DNA of 22,593 nucleotides from Treponema sp. (GTDB taxonomy: Bacteria > Spirochaetota > Spirochaetia > Treponematales > Breznakiellaceae), in the NCBI GenBank assembly GCA_031263265.1, contig JAISGE010000132.1, positions 1 to 22,593 of the forward strand, written 5' to 3'. The notes below the pieces were generated by a model, which was not told the origin of the DNA, did not search any database, and was given only the letters and a program-made list of their open reading frames with translations. Each line of letters opens with the position of its first letter. Positions within the stretch are counted from its first letter, which is position 1. Of this stretch, positions 7,469-14,412 are shown one piece after another. The translations under genes were made by a program, and so were the position numbers.

Positions 7469-8218
7469 ATGAACCAATTGTTTCATTCTCCGTTTCAGTC
7501 TAAGCTGTTCATACAAGCCCTCCGTTATTCTATGCCGGTTTTACTTGGTTATTTAGCCATAGGGATTGCCTTTGGGCTGCTTTTGGTGGATGCAGGCTAC
7601 CCTTGGTGGCTCTCCCTGGTGATGAGCCTCATCATGTATGCCGGGGCCGGCCAGTACCTGGCAGTGGGCCTTTTTGCTGCCGGGACCACCCTGGTGGAGG
7701 CTGTCCTGGTGCAGCTCGTGGTGAATGCCCGGCATATAGCCTACGGTTTTTCTATGCTTACCCGGTTTAACGCGGCCGGGGTCTTCAAGTATTACCTCAT
7801 ATTTGCCCTGACCGATGAAACCTTTGCGTTGCTTTCTTCCCTTCCTGAACCCCAGGGTCCTCGGCCTCAGGGGATAGCTCTTGATTTGGCAGACCATACC
7901 CCGGATGAGCGGAGCCGGTTCATGTTCTTGGTTGCGGTTTTGGATCAGAGCTATTGGGTGATGGGTTCGGTGATCGGGGCTGTGGCAGGTTCTCTGCTGC
8001 CGTTTAGTATGCAAGGTATTGGGTTCGCTTTGACCGCCCTCTTTGTGGTATTGATGATCGAACAAGTCCTCCGCGTACGGCAGGCCCGGATATTCTTGAT
8101 TGCTGCAGGGGTAGCGGTCCTCGCGGTTTTCACGCTTCCTTCCCGGATTTCCTTGTTGGCGGCTATGGCGCTTTCCCTGGCCATAGTGCAGCTTCTGCAG
8201 AAGCGCAAGGCCCGATGA
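7469..8218 (+). CDS. azlC: AzlC-family branched-chain amino-acid permease (large subunit)
   Basis: AzlC is the large membrane subunit of a two-component exporter for branched-chain amino acids (AzlCD/BrnFE family). The product is 249 residues with an N-terminal pair of helices (YSMPVLLGYLAIGIAFGLLL), the family motif LVVNARHIAYG near residues 84-94 and further hydrophobic segments to the C-terminal LLAAMALSLAIVQLL. Its stop overlaps the azlD start (ATGA), a coupled gene pair. No ribosome-binding site is visible before the ATG, and a good promoter ends 9 bases upstream, so translation may begin on a leaderless transcript. The actual substrate cannot be read from the sequence. Confidence 0.9.
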   Translation: MNQLFHSPFQSKLFIQALRYSMPVLLGYLAIGIAFGLLLVDAGYPWWLSLVMSLIMYAGAGQYLAVGLFAAGTTLVEAVLVQLVVNARHIAYGFSMLTRFNAAGVFKYYLIFALTDETFALLSSLPEPQGPRPQGIALDLADHTPDERSRFMFLVAVLDQSYWVMGSVIGAVAGSLLPFSMQGIGFALTALFVVLMIEQVLRVRQARIFLIAAGVAVLAVFTLPSRISLLAAMALSLAIVQLLQKRKAR

Positions 8219-8595
8219 TGGTCAGTCTACGCAGCGCCCTGATCTTAACGGTGATCATGGGAGGGGTCATTTTCTTCTGCCGGGTTTTTCCGTTCCTGTT
8301 CTTTCGGAACCGGCAGGATAGAGAAGATGGGCACCTTAAATCAAGGGAACCGTTGGGCTCTATGCTGGACTTTGTGGAAAAGCTCGTTCCACCGGTAGCG
8401 ATGACCGTATTGGCTTTCAATGCTATAAGCGCCCCCTGGATACTTGATCTTGCTCAAGGGTTCCCTGCGCTCCTGGCCGCGGGTTTTACCGCCTTGGTGC
8501 ATCTATGGAAGCGGAATGCGCTCCTCAGTATCTGTGGGGGGACCACGGTGTACATGCTCATCGGAACTGCGTTGTCCCCGTTGGTGATTCCTTAG
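8215..8595 (+). CDS. azlD: AzlD-family branched-chain amino-acid permease (small subunit)
   Basis: AzlD is the small membrane partner of AzlC in branched-chain amino-acid export. The product is 126 residues with four likely membrane helices: an N-terminal ALILTVIMGGVIFFCRVFPF, then VEKLVPPVAMTVLAF, a central LLAAGFTALVHLWKRNALLS, and a C-terminal GTTVYMLIGTAL. The LVHLWKRNALLSICGGT stretch is the recognisable AzlD signature. The start overlaps the azlC stop by four bases; a second in-frame ATG follows directly at 8218, so the true start could be one codon later. Nothing resembling a strong terminator follows; an AAACAC/GTGTTT inverted repeat downstream (8617-8645) is weak. Confidence 0.88.
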   Translation: MMVSLRSALILTVIMGGVIFFCRVFPFLFFRNRQDREDGHLKSREPLGSMLDFVEKLVPPVAMTVLAFNAISAPWILDLAQGFPALLAAGFTALVHLWKRNALLSICGGTTVYMLIGTALSPLVIP

Positions 8596-8654
8596 CCAAG
8601 GCCCCCGGATCCCCCCAAAACACCTGTGTCGGCTAAAACGTGTTTATTTCAGTA

Positions 8655-8682
8655 TTTAACGTGAGTTCGATGAAACGTTAAA
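8655..8682. repeat. Repeat copy A (core TGAGTTCGAT) in an 8-bp hairpin
   Basis: TTTAACGT (8655-8662) and ACGTTAAA (8675-8682) pair perfectly around a 12-nt loop containing GAGTTCGAT. The 14-mer ACGTGAGTTCGATG (8659-8672) recurs exactly on the opposite strand at 14420-14433, and the core 10-mer again at 16544-16553. Here the repeat overlaps the last codons and stop of the IS982-type transposase scrap, so it may be part of the element's end. Confidence 0.5.
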
Positions 8683-8877
8683 CAGGAGAGGCAAAGCCCT
8701 CTCATCTTGGAAGCCCCGAATGGACGGCTTGTGGGGCAGAAAACTATACGCCGATAACCCCGCAAGCAGGTTGGCCAGGAAATTGACCGGGCTGCGGACC
8801 GGCTGGCAAATGTTCTTCAGAATGTCATTCACCGACTCTATCACCGCCCGCTTCCGCAGTAACCGCTTTAATTTCAT
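8656..8877 (-). pseudogene. IS982-family transposase, 3' remnant
   Basis: About 73 codons encode the C-terminal tail of an IS982-family transposase: LLRKRAVIESVNDILKNICQ, then SPVNFLANLLAGLSAYSFLP and HKPSI. In family members the two blocks are joined by a longer basic linker (of the IEHTRHR type); here that linker is reduced to PVR, so a small internal deletion is likely. The catalytic DDE region and the whole N-terminal part are absent, so it cannot encode a working transposase. Its upstream boundary lies near 8870-8880, where the AT-rich GNAT gene joins it. The frame closes at TAA 8656-8658 inside repeat copy A. An open frame extends upstream to 8940 but that part does not look like transposase. 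Confidence 0.75.
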
Positions 8878-9649
8878 ATATACAATTATACCTTCTCTTC
8901 TCATATTTTTTTTCATAATATTCACGGTATGTATACCCATATTTTTTATAAAATCCTATGGCATCGTCATCCGTTGATAATAGCATCGTTTTATGTTCCC
9001 TTTTTATATAATCCATCAATTCCGTCCCTAAATGCTTTCCTCTATATTCCGGGTGTACCCCAAAATGTAATATTTCTATGTTTTTTATACCCCTTTTTAT
9101 CCCTATTATACCCACCAATCTTTTATCCAAAAAATATCCATACAATGTTCTCTCTTTATTTTGTTCATATTCCATTACAATATTTTTGATGTTTTCTTTA
9201 GTCGGCATTCCAACCACATCTTCAAATACTGCATACATATCATTAAAATCATAATCTTTTTCTATGGTGATAATTTCTTTCTGTATATTTTCTACCACTA
9301 CATCCTTTTCTATCATGATTGCCTTCATTGATTCATGATTATTGAGAAAATCATATATCTGCCTTTTCTCAATAACGGTACATCCAATTAATATTTTTAT
9401 CTCTATGTCTTTTCTATATAAATCTATGGTACAAATAATGGTATTTACATTTTTATTATGCAATGAACCTTTAAATACATCTATTCCGCCTCCATCGGTT
9501 GTTTTTGTGTTCTTTATATACCCGTAATCAAATTCATAGACTATTCTATCATATTTTGGATGCCTTGTTCCTTTTGGCCTGTCAATAATTATTTCATTTT
9601 CTTGTACCAATTTGTTCAAATATTCCCAAAAGATTCGATTGTTCTCCAT
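8825..9649 (-). CDS. Inorganic-pyrophosphatase-like domain fused to GNAT acetyltransferase
   Basis: The 274-residue product has two parts. Residues 1-105 resemble small family-I-like inorganic pyrophosphatase domains: RPKGTRHPKY at 24-33, DYGYIKNTKTTDGGGIDVFK at 41-60 and DIEIKILIGCT at 81-91. The usual DGDPxDV active-site triplet reads DGGGIDV here, so one of three metal-binding aspartates is replaced by Gly54 and catalysis is doubtful. Residues about 125-250 are a GNAT N-acetyltransferase domain with the acetyl-CoA-binding HPEYRGKHLG at 199-208 and the closing DDDAIGFYKKYGYTYREYY. The final residues (from about 262) are an out-of-frame reading of the transposase scrap. AGAGGAT lies five bases before the ATG. 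Base composition is far more AT-rich than the neighbours (14 G+C in 60 at 9121-9180), pointing to horizontal acquisition. Confidence 0.8.
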   Translation of the reverse strand: MENNRIFWEYLNKLVQENEIIIDRPKGTRHPKYDRIVYEFDYGYIKNTKTTDGGGIDVFKGSLHNKNVNTIICTIDLYRKDIEIKILIGCTVIEKRQIYDFLNNHESMKAIMIEKDVVVENIQKEIITIEKDYDFNDMYAVFEDVVGMPTKENIKNIVMEYEQNKERTLYGYFLDKRLVGIIGIKRGIKNIEILHFGVHPEYRGKHLGTELMDYIKREHKTMLLSTDDDAIGFYKKYGYTYREYYEKKYEKRRYNCIYEIKAVTAEAGGDRVGE

Positions 9650-9675
9650 ATTTATCCTCTTGATTTATCCTCTTG
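9650..9675. repeat. Perfect 13-bp tandem duplication carrying two ribosome-binding sites
   Basis: ATTTATCCTCTTG occurs twice head to tail (9650-9662, 9663-9675). Read on the minus strand it gives CAAGAGGATAAAT twice, so the GNAT fusion gene has two successive AGAGGAT Shine-Dalgarno sequences, the nearer one well spaced from the ATG. Confidence 0.85.
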
Positions 9676-9694
9676 CAAGCCTTTTGATTTCATA

Positions 9695-9722
9695 AGTATA
9701 GTTAAAGAAATACTTTTGTAAA
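9695..9722 (-). promoter_or_regulatory. Candidate promoter of the pyrophosphatase-like/GNAT gene
   Basis: On the minus strand TTTACA (9717-9722) and TATACT (9695-9700) are separated by 16 nt, each matching consensus at 5 of 6 positions. The leader would be about 40 nt and include both copies of the duplicated ribosome-binding site. Confidence 0.5.
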
Positions 9723-9731
9723 GGAACGTCC

Positions 9732-11834
9732 ATGTCTCTATCATTACCCTTTTCCCTCACCTGCCTAGTGGTATTTTCGGGGTCCCTGCTGAATACCAGC
9801 GGCCTCTATGCCCAAGCGGTCCTGGACCAGTCGGAAGCCGCTTCCGATGTCGCCGGGTTTTCTCAAACCACTCTTCCCCTGCGCCGGCTCACCCTCTTTG
9901 CCTCTGGAGTGGGCTTCTTTGAACATCAGGGAACGGTTGCCGGTTCCACTACCATCACCCTTCCTTTCAAGGCAGCGGAGGTAAACGACGCCTTAAAATC
10001 CCTGGTGATAGGGGATCCGGCTTCAAGCCCTTCAGTGGTGTACCCTTCGGAACAGACCCTGTCTCGGACCCTCAAGAGCCTCAGCATCGATCTCTCGCAA
10101 AATCCCAGCATAGCCGAAATCCTGGAAAACCTCAAAGGAGCGGAAATCGAAGTCCATACCCCGGTTCCGATCCGCGGAAGAATCCTCGGGGTGGAATACC
10201 AGGTACAGGAAGTCCCCGTAGCCGTGGGCCAGGGAGTGGAACCCGCACTTTCCCTTTATACTGGTCAAGGGATCCGGGTCATCAGCCTCAAAGAGATAAG
10301 CAGCTTTGTGTTCCAAGATCCGCAGATAAACACCGATCTCAATCGAGCCTTGGATCTTATCATGCAATCCCGGGATGCAGATACCCGAAACCTCCACATT
10401 GAGCTTCCCGGTGAAGGAAGCCGGGAGGTTTCGTTCACCTATGTGATCCCTACCCCGGTATGGAAGGTTTCTTACCGCTTGGATTTCTCCCCAGATACAC
10501 CCCGACTCCAAGGCTGGGCCATTGTGGACAATGACAGTGATACCGACTGGAACCAGGTGCAGCTTTCTTTGGTAAGCAGCAGGCCCGTCTCATTCATCCA
10601 AAACCTCTACCCTCCCTACCGTCTTGCCCGGCCTGTCCTTCCCCTGGCAATCCCGGGAATCGCCGCAGCCCAGACCTATGATTCGGGCTGGGGAGGAAGC
10701 GCTGAGGCTGAGGCGGCAGACCAGGTGATGTCCTTTGATGAGGAGTTATCCATAAGCCCCAGGGCACCTGCCCCCTTGCGCATGGAAAAAGCCCTGGACG
10801 ATCGGTATCAGGCCTCTCAGTCCAACCTAGCGTTGACCGGAGCCCCCCTGGAAACCGCCCAGGGCCAGCAGCAGGGAGAGCAGTTTGCCTTTACCTTGCC
10901 CAAGCCGGTAAGTCTGGCGCGACAGCAAAGTACCATGCTGCCCCTTGTGGAAGCAGGAGTGGAAGCGGTGAAAACCCTGGTCTTCTCTGGGGCAAAGGCC
11001 CTCCAGGGAGGCCCGCTCCATCCGTCCCTGAGTGCGGAACTTACTAATACGGCGGGGATACCCCTTCCTGCAGGGCCAATCACGGTCTACGACCGCGGGG
11101 CCTATGGCGGGGATGCCTTGATCGAATTTTTCCCGGAACAGGAAAAACGGCTTATTTCTTATGGGGATGAGCTGTCGGTTACCGGCTATGTAAGTCAACG
11201 GTATTCCCGTTTCATAAGCACGGTTACGGTACGCCAAGGGATCATGAGGATTAACCGGAAACTGATCTATGAAACCAGCTATATCTGGAAAAACGCTTCC
11301 GGTACTGCCCGGCGGCTTATCCTGGAACATCCCATCACCCGGGAGACCAGCCTTACCGAACCGGCCTCCTTTGATACTCGAACTGATACCGTGTACCGGT
11401 TCGTCCAGACCCTCCCTGAGGGCAGGGAAGTCAGTATGGTGGTAAAAGAAGAACAAACCCTGGAAGAACAGATCCTTCTGACCCAACTGAGCTTTCCTGC
11501 ATGGGTAAGCTATACCAGAAACGAAGAAATCCCTGAGCAGGTGCGGTCCGCCTTGCAGCAGGCTATTGAGTTGAAACAAACCGCTGATGCAGCAAAACAA
11601 GCCCTAGCCAACCTGAACAATCAACGAGAACGGCTGATTTCCGAGCAGGAGCGGATCCGGCGTAATCTGGAAGCCGTGGGTAATCAGAGCTCCCAGGGTC
11701 AGGAATACCTCAAACGCCTGTTGAGCCAGGATGAAGCCATTGACGGTTTGTATAGCCGCCTTGAAGAAGCGGAAAAAACAGTCCAGGTTACCCAGGACGT
11801 ATACGATACCTATGTAGGCTCCCTCGATCTGTAG
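9732..11834 (+). CDS. Exported DUF4139-domain protein
   Basis: The 700-residue product begins with a hydrophobic signal-like segment ending in LYAQA (cleavage after Ala27 or Ala29), so it is probably exported. Unusually, no Lys or Arg precedes the hydrophobic core. An N-terminal region (about 48-200) starts LRRLTLFASGVGFFEHQG and matches the layout of DUF4139 proteins. The domain proper begins near 234 with YVIPTPVWKVSYRLDF and LQGWAIVDNDSDTDWNQVQL, and runs on to about 595. Residues about 605-695 are a Gln/Glu-rich helix predicted to form a coiled coil. AAAGGA lies six bases before the ATG. The molecular role of DUF4139 proteins (which include MuiA-like mucoidy inhibitors) is not established; a cell-envelope role is inference. 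It stands alone, divergent from the GNAT islet and convergent with the phosphatase gene. Confidence 0.85.
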   Translation: MSLSLPFSLTCLVVFSGSLLNTSGLYAQAVLDQSEAASDVAGFSQTTLPLRRLTLFASGVGFFEHQGTVAGSTTITLPFKAAEVNDALKSLVIGDPASSPSVVYPSEQTLSRTLKSLSIDLSQNPSIAEILENLKGAEIEVHTPVPIRGRILGVEYQVQEVPVAVGQGVEPALSLYTGQGIRVISLKEISSFVFQDPQINTDLNRALDLIMQSRDADTRNLHIELPGEGSREVSFTYVIPTPVWKVSYRLDFSPDTPRLQGWAIVDNDSDTDWNQVQLSLVSSRPVSFIQNLYPPYRLARPVLPLAIPGIAAAQTYDSGWGGSAEAEAADQVMSFDEELSISPRAPAPLRMEKALDDRYQASQSNLALTGAPLETAQGQQQGEQFAFTLPKPVSLARQQSTMLPLVEAGVEAVKTLVFSGAKALQGGPLHPSLSAELTNTAGIPLPAGPITVYDRGAYGGDALIEFFPEQEKRLISYGDELSVTGYVSQRYSRFISTVTVRQGIMRINRKLIYETSYIWKNASGTARRLILEHPITRETSLTEPASFDTRTDTVYRFVQTLPEGREVSMVVKEEQTLEEQILLTQLSFPAWVSYTRNEEIPEQVRSALQQAIELKQTADAAKQALANLNNQRERLISEQERIRRNLEAVGNQSSQGQEYLKRLLSQDEAIDGLYSRLEEAEKTVQVTQDVYDTYVGSLDL

Positions 11835-11860
11835 GGAATCCCTGGGTATGCTGGGGCTTA

Positions 11861-12526
11861 TCAGGGCTTTCTGACCAGAGCCAGCAGTTCCTCGGGCCGG
11901 TCGATGATACGCGCTGCATTGCTTTGTTCCAGGACCCGTCGTGGTCTGAATCCCCAGCTTACCCCCACGGCATAGCAGCCCGCGGCATGGGCGGTTTCCA
12001 TGTCGATCTCCGAGTCACCTACCAGGATGCTGTCTTCCGGGGAGGTATTCAATGCCCTGAGGACATCCTGCAGAGCCCTTGGATCCGGTTTCCGGGGAAA
12101 CCCGGCCCGGTCTCCTTGGATCAGGTCAAAGGAACCTCGGGGAAACAGGCCGTTCACTACCAGTTGTGCCACTGGATCCGGTTTGTTGGTCAAGACTGCG
12201 GTCTTAAAGCCGCCTCGTTTCAGTGTAGCTACCAGTTCTTGGATACCCGGATAGGGGGCTGAATATACCAGGGGCTGTTCCGCGTAAAATCGGGTAGCAT
12301 GTTCGGCTACCACATCGGCGATGGATTCCCTTCCCTCCTGCACTGCTTGCGGGAGGGCGAGTAGGGCAAGCCGGTGTATGCCCCAGCCTACTTTTGAGAT
12401 ATATTCCTGAAGCGCTACCGGGGGAAAACCCTGGAGTTCTAAGGCTCGATTCATAGAGGCAGCGATGTCCGCGAGGGTATCCACTAACGTACCGTCCAGA
12501 TCGAAAATAACCACTTTATTGTTCAT
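11861..12526 (-). CDS. HAD-superfamily phosphatase, phosphoglycolate phosphatase-like
   Basis: This is a cytoplasmic HAD subfamily IA hydrolase that would dephosphorylate a small phosphorylated metabolite; phosphoglycolate is the default guess. The 221-residue product has motif I DLDGTLVDT with nucleophile Asp9 and acid Asp11, motif II LTNK with Thr113, motif III Lys146 in KPDP, and motif IV VGDSEID with Asp171 and Asp175. An alpha-helical cap lies at about 15-85. The ATG at 12524-12526 has AGGGGAA seven bases upstream. That ribosome-binding site directly abuts the end of the inverted-repeat element at 12540, so the promoter may lie in or beyond the element. The gene converges on the DUF4139 gene with a 26-bp gap. 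Confidence 0.9.
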   Translation of the reverse strand: MNNKVVIFDLDGTLVDTLADIAASMNRALELQGFPPVALQEYISKVGWGIHRLALLALPQAVQEGRESIADVVAEHATRFYAEQPLVYSAPYPGIQELVATLKRGGFKTAVLTNKPDPVAQLVVNGLFPRGSFDLIQGDRAGFPRKPDPRALQDVLRALNTSPEDSILVGDSEIDMETAHAAGCYAVGVSWGFRPRRVLEQSNAARIIDRPEELLALVRKP

Positions 12527-12539
12527 ATATGCGTTCCCC

Positions 12540-12800
12540 TTACATAGTGCTTAGTTTTATCTTTGTTTCAAAAAAAATCTGCTTAGCTTACCCGTTTATA
12601 CGTATTTTAATCGTAAAATAATACTATAAATTGTAAAAAATTCGTAGACTGTATGCCTCATCCGTAAGATAAATAATATATAAGGTACGAGAGCAGGTAC
12701 AGCGTACAAGCGAATGAGAAAGACTACTACCCGCCCGCACCGGCGTAATATAACAGGTAAAAAAAGAGGTAAAAAAGTAGCGGTAAAACGCACTATGTAA
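12540..12800. mobile_element. MITE-like element bounded by 11-bp inverted repeats
   Basis: TTACATAGTGC at 12540-12550 is matched by GCACTATGTAA at 12790-12800, a perfect 11-bp terminal inverted repeat. The similarity continues inward as GTTTTATC (left) and GTTTTACC (right, reverse strand) after a 3-nt offset. The enclosed 261 bp is AT-rich and unlike the flanking genes. No transposase is encoded. The ends contain TA, which would suit a TA-targeting (IS630-type) element, but no other target duplication is visible. Direct copies elsewhere in the genome would be needed to confirm it. Confidence 0.4.
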
Positions 12801-12832
12801 AAAAGTATGCCTATTTTAAAAAGTTTGTACAT
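12596..12832 (-). CDS. Doubtful small hydrophobic ORF, 78 codons
   Basis: An uninterrupted 78-codon frame spans most of the AT-rich element. The product would be basic and strongly hydrophobic, with segments such as IGILFYIVRFTATFLPLFLP (residues 8-27) and YAVPALVPYILFILRM, suggesting two membrane helices. No Shine-Dalgarno sequence precedes the ATG at 12830-12832 and I recognise no family. T-rich DNA in this orientation automatically encodes Phe/Leu/Ile, so the hydrophobicity is weak evidence. It is listed because it is the only substantial frame in a roughly 390-bp gap. Confidence 0.15.
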   Translation of the reverse strand: MYKLFKIGILFYIVRFTATFLPLFLPVILRRCGRVVVFLIRLYAVPALVPYILFILRMRHTVYEFFTIYSIILRLKYV

Positions 12833-12848
12833 TTAAAAAAGAATTGAT

Positions 12849-12889
12849 GAGTCCGCCGGCGCCGATGCTTGGGATTAACCGGCGGACTC
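12849..12889 (-). terminator. Stem-loop downstream of the symporter gene
   Basis: GAGTCCGCCGG (12849-12859) pairs with CCGGCGGACTC (12879-12889), an 11-bp perfect GC-rich stem with a 19-nt loop, 30 bp beyond the symporter stop. On the minus strand a T6 run follows about eight bases after the stem, so it is a plausible but imperfect intrinsic terminator. Confidence 0.55.
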
Positions 12890-12918
12890 TGGTCATATCA
12901 GCTATTCCCGGTCAAGTC

Positions 12919-14238
12919 TTAGGTTTTCCACTTACTTATATCCAATTGGTTCAGCTTTTTGGCCACTACGGTGGTACAAGAAAGGTCTCCGGTTACATTA
13001 AGGGCGGTGCGTCCCATGTCAAGCAGGGCGTCTATACCCAAGATCATGGCGTATGCCCCAGCTACAGGACTTCCGGCAATAACCGGTAGCCCGACGCTGT
13101 CAAGCACTAAAAGCAGCATGATGGCCCCTGCGCCAGGAACCCCGGCCGTACCGATGGAGGCGAGGGTTGCGGTAACCACGATGATCCCCATCTCAGGGAA
13201 TGTAAAGGCCCGTCCCCATACTGAAAGCGCGATAAAGACCGCGCAAACCCCCTGGTATATCGCCGTGCCATCCATGTTAAGGGTAGCTCCCAAGGGTAGG
13301 GAGAAGGAGTAAATATCCTTGGGTATCCCAAGATTTTGTGCGGCTTGCATAGAGACCGGCAAGGTTCCGTTAGAACTGCGGGTTACAAAAGCGGTGATAA
13401 AGGGGTTTTTGGCGTCTTTGAAATACCGTTTTAGGCTCAGTCCTCCATAGACTTTGACCAAGCCTCCGTACACCAGGATGACGTGCAGGGCATACCCAAC
13501 AAAACAGGCGGCGGTTACCAGGCCTAGAGAACCTATCACCTTGGGGCCGTTGGAGGCAAAGACCACCGAAACAAGCGCCAAAACGCCGATAGGCGCGTAT
13601 TGCATGATCCCCTTGATGATCAGCATCATTACTTCCGCGATACCGTCAAAGAAGGTATACAGCAGTTCTCCCCCTTTCTTGATCCGTTCATTATGAGACA
13701 CCCGTAAATAGGAAATTCCCATGCCAAAGACCAGGGCAAAGAAAATAACCGCTAGAATCGACTCGTTGACCACCACTTGCGCCACACTGGTGGGAACAAT
13801 GTTGAGCAAGGTTTGGGTTATCGAAGGAGCCTCAACTTCCGTGCCTACTGCTTCGGCGAGACTGGTCAATTCTGCCACCGGGCGGAACACGGTACCCATA
13901 AACAATCCGATGACTACCGCCACCGCAGAAGTAATCAGGTAAAAAACAATAACCCTGACACCCACTTTACCCAGATTGGCAGGGCTGACCGACGAAGCCC
14001 CTACAATAAGGGTGGATAAGATAATCGGCATCATGATCATCTTGAGCAGCCGTACAAAGAGGTCTCCCAAAGGGGCTATCCAGAGGATCTTCTCCCGCAA
14101 AGTCAGGCCCAAGATGACCCCCAGCACAAGCCCTATGAGAATCCGGTACAGCAAATTGAACTCAAAATACCAGCTATACCACTTCTTCGCTACCCCTTGA
14201 TTCGGACCGAGATTCGATCCCCGACGTGATTTTCCCAT
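12919..14238 (-). CDS. Dicarboxylate/glutamate:cation symporter (DAACS family)
   Basis: This is an inner-membrane secondary transporter of the GltP/GltPh/DctA family that takes up acidic amino acids or C4-dicarboxylates with Na+ or H+. The 439-residue product has the HP1 motif RSSNGT at 287-292, NMDGT at 321-325, the HP2 region GTAGVPGAG near 363-371, and GIDALLDMGRTALNVTGD at 401-418. Asp407 and Arg410 correspond to GltPh Asp394 and Arg397, the latter contacting an acidic side chain, so an acidic substrate is likely. An open frame runs further upstream, but the ATG at 14236-14238 has AGGAG (14246-14250) seven bases away and precedes the family-like N-terminus. It is divergent from the chemoreceptor pseudogene, a pairing that might once have linked uptake and sensing. 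Confidence 0.93.
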   Translation of the reverse strand: MGKSRRGSNLGPNQGVAKKWYSWYFEFNLLYRILIGLVLGVILGLTLREKILWIAPLGDLFVRLLKMIMMPIILSTLIVGASSVSPANLGKVGVRVIVFYLITSAVAVVIGLFMGTVFRPVAELTSLAEAVGTEVEAPSITQTLLNIVPTSVAQVVVNESILAVIFFALVFGMGISYLRVSHNERIKKGGELLYTFFDGIAEVMMLIIKGIMQYAPIGVLALVSVVFASNGPKVIGSLGLVTAACFVGYALHVILVYGGLVKVYGGLSLKRYFKDAKNPFITAFVTRSSNGTLPVSMQAAQNLGIPKDIYSFSLPLGATLNMDGTAIYQGVCAVFIALSVWGRAFTFPEMGIIVVTATLASIGTAGVPGAGAIMLLLVLDSVGLPVIAGSPVAGAYAMILGIDALLDMGRTALNVTGDLSCTTVVAKKLNQLDISKWKT

Positions 14239-14412
14239 ACTATAACTCCTTATGCTCTCGTACCACCCGGTATGGCTTACCAGGAGGATAATAATAGGAA
14301 TAGTATACCAGCGTTTTCTCATTATGTCCTTAAAAAATGTAAATTCGATGGCATACTGGAGACTCGATCTAAGCCTGATCACGACCCCGATCCTGATGAG
14401 CGTGGGGTTCCT

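Noticed and set aside
8617..8645. Possible azlD terminator (AAACAC/GTGTTT)
   Set aside because: A 6-bp AT-containing stem with a 16-nt-plus loop and no proper T-run is too weak to call.
11835..11860. AGGGAATCCCT palindrome between the DUF4139 and phosphatase genes
   Set aside because: The loop would be a single base, so it cannot fold as a hairpin terminator; it may be chance.
14239..14382. Longer N-terminus for the symporter starting at 14382
   Set aside because: The ATG at 14238 has AGGAG at ideal spacing and the extension has no family counterpart.
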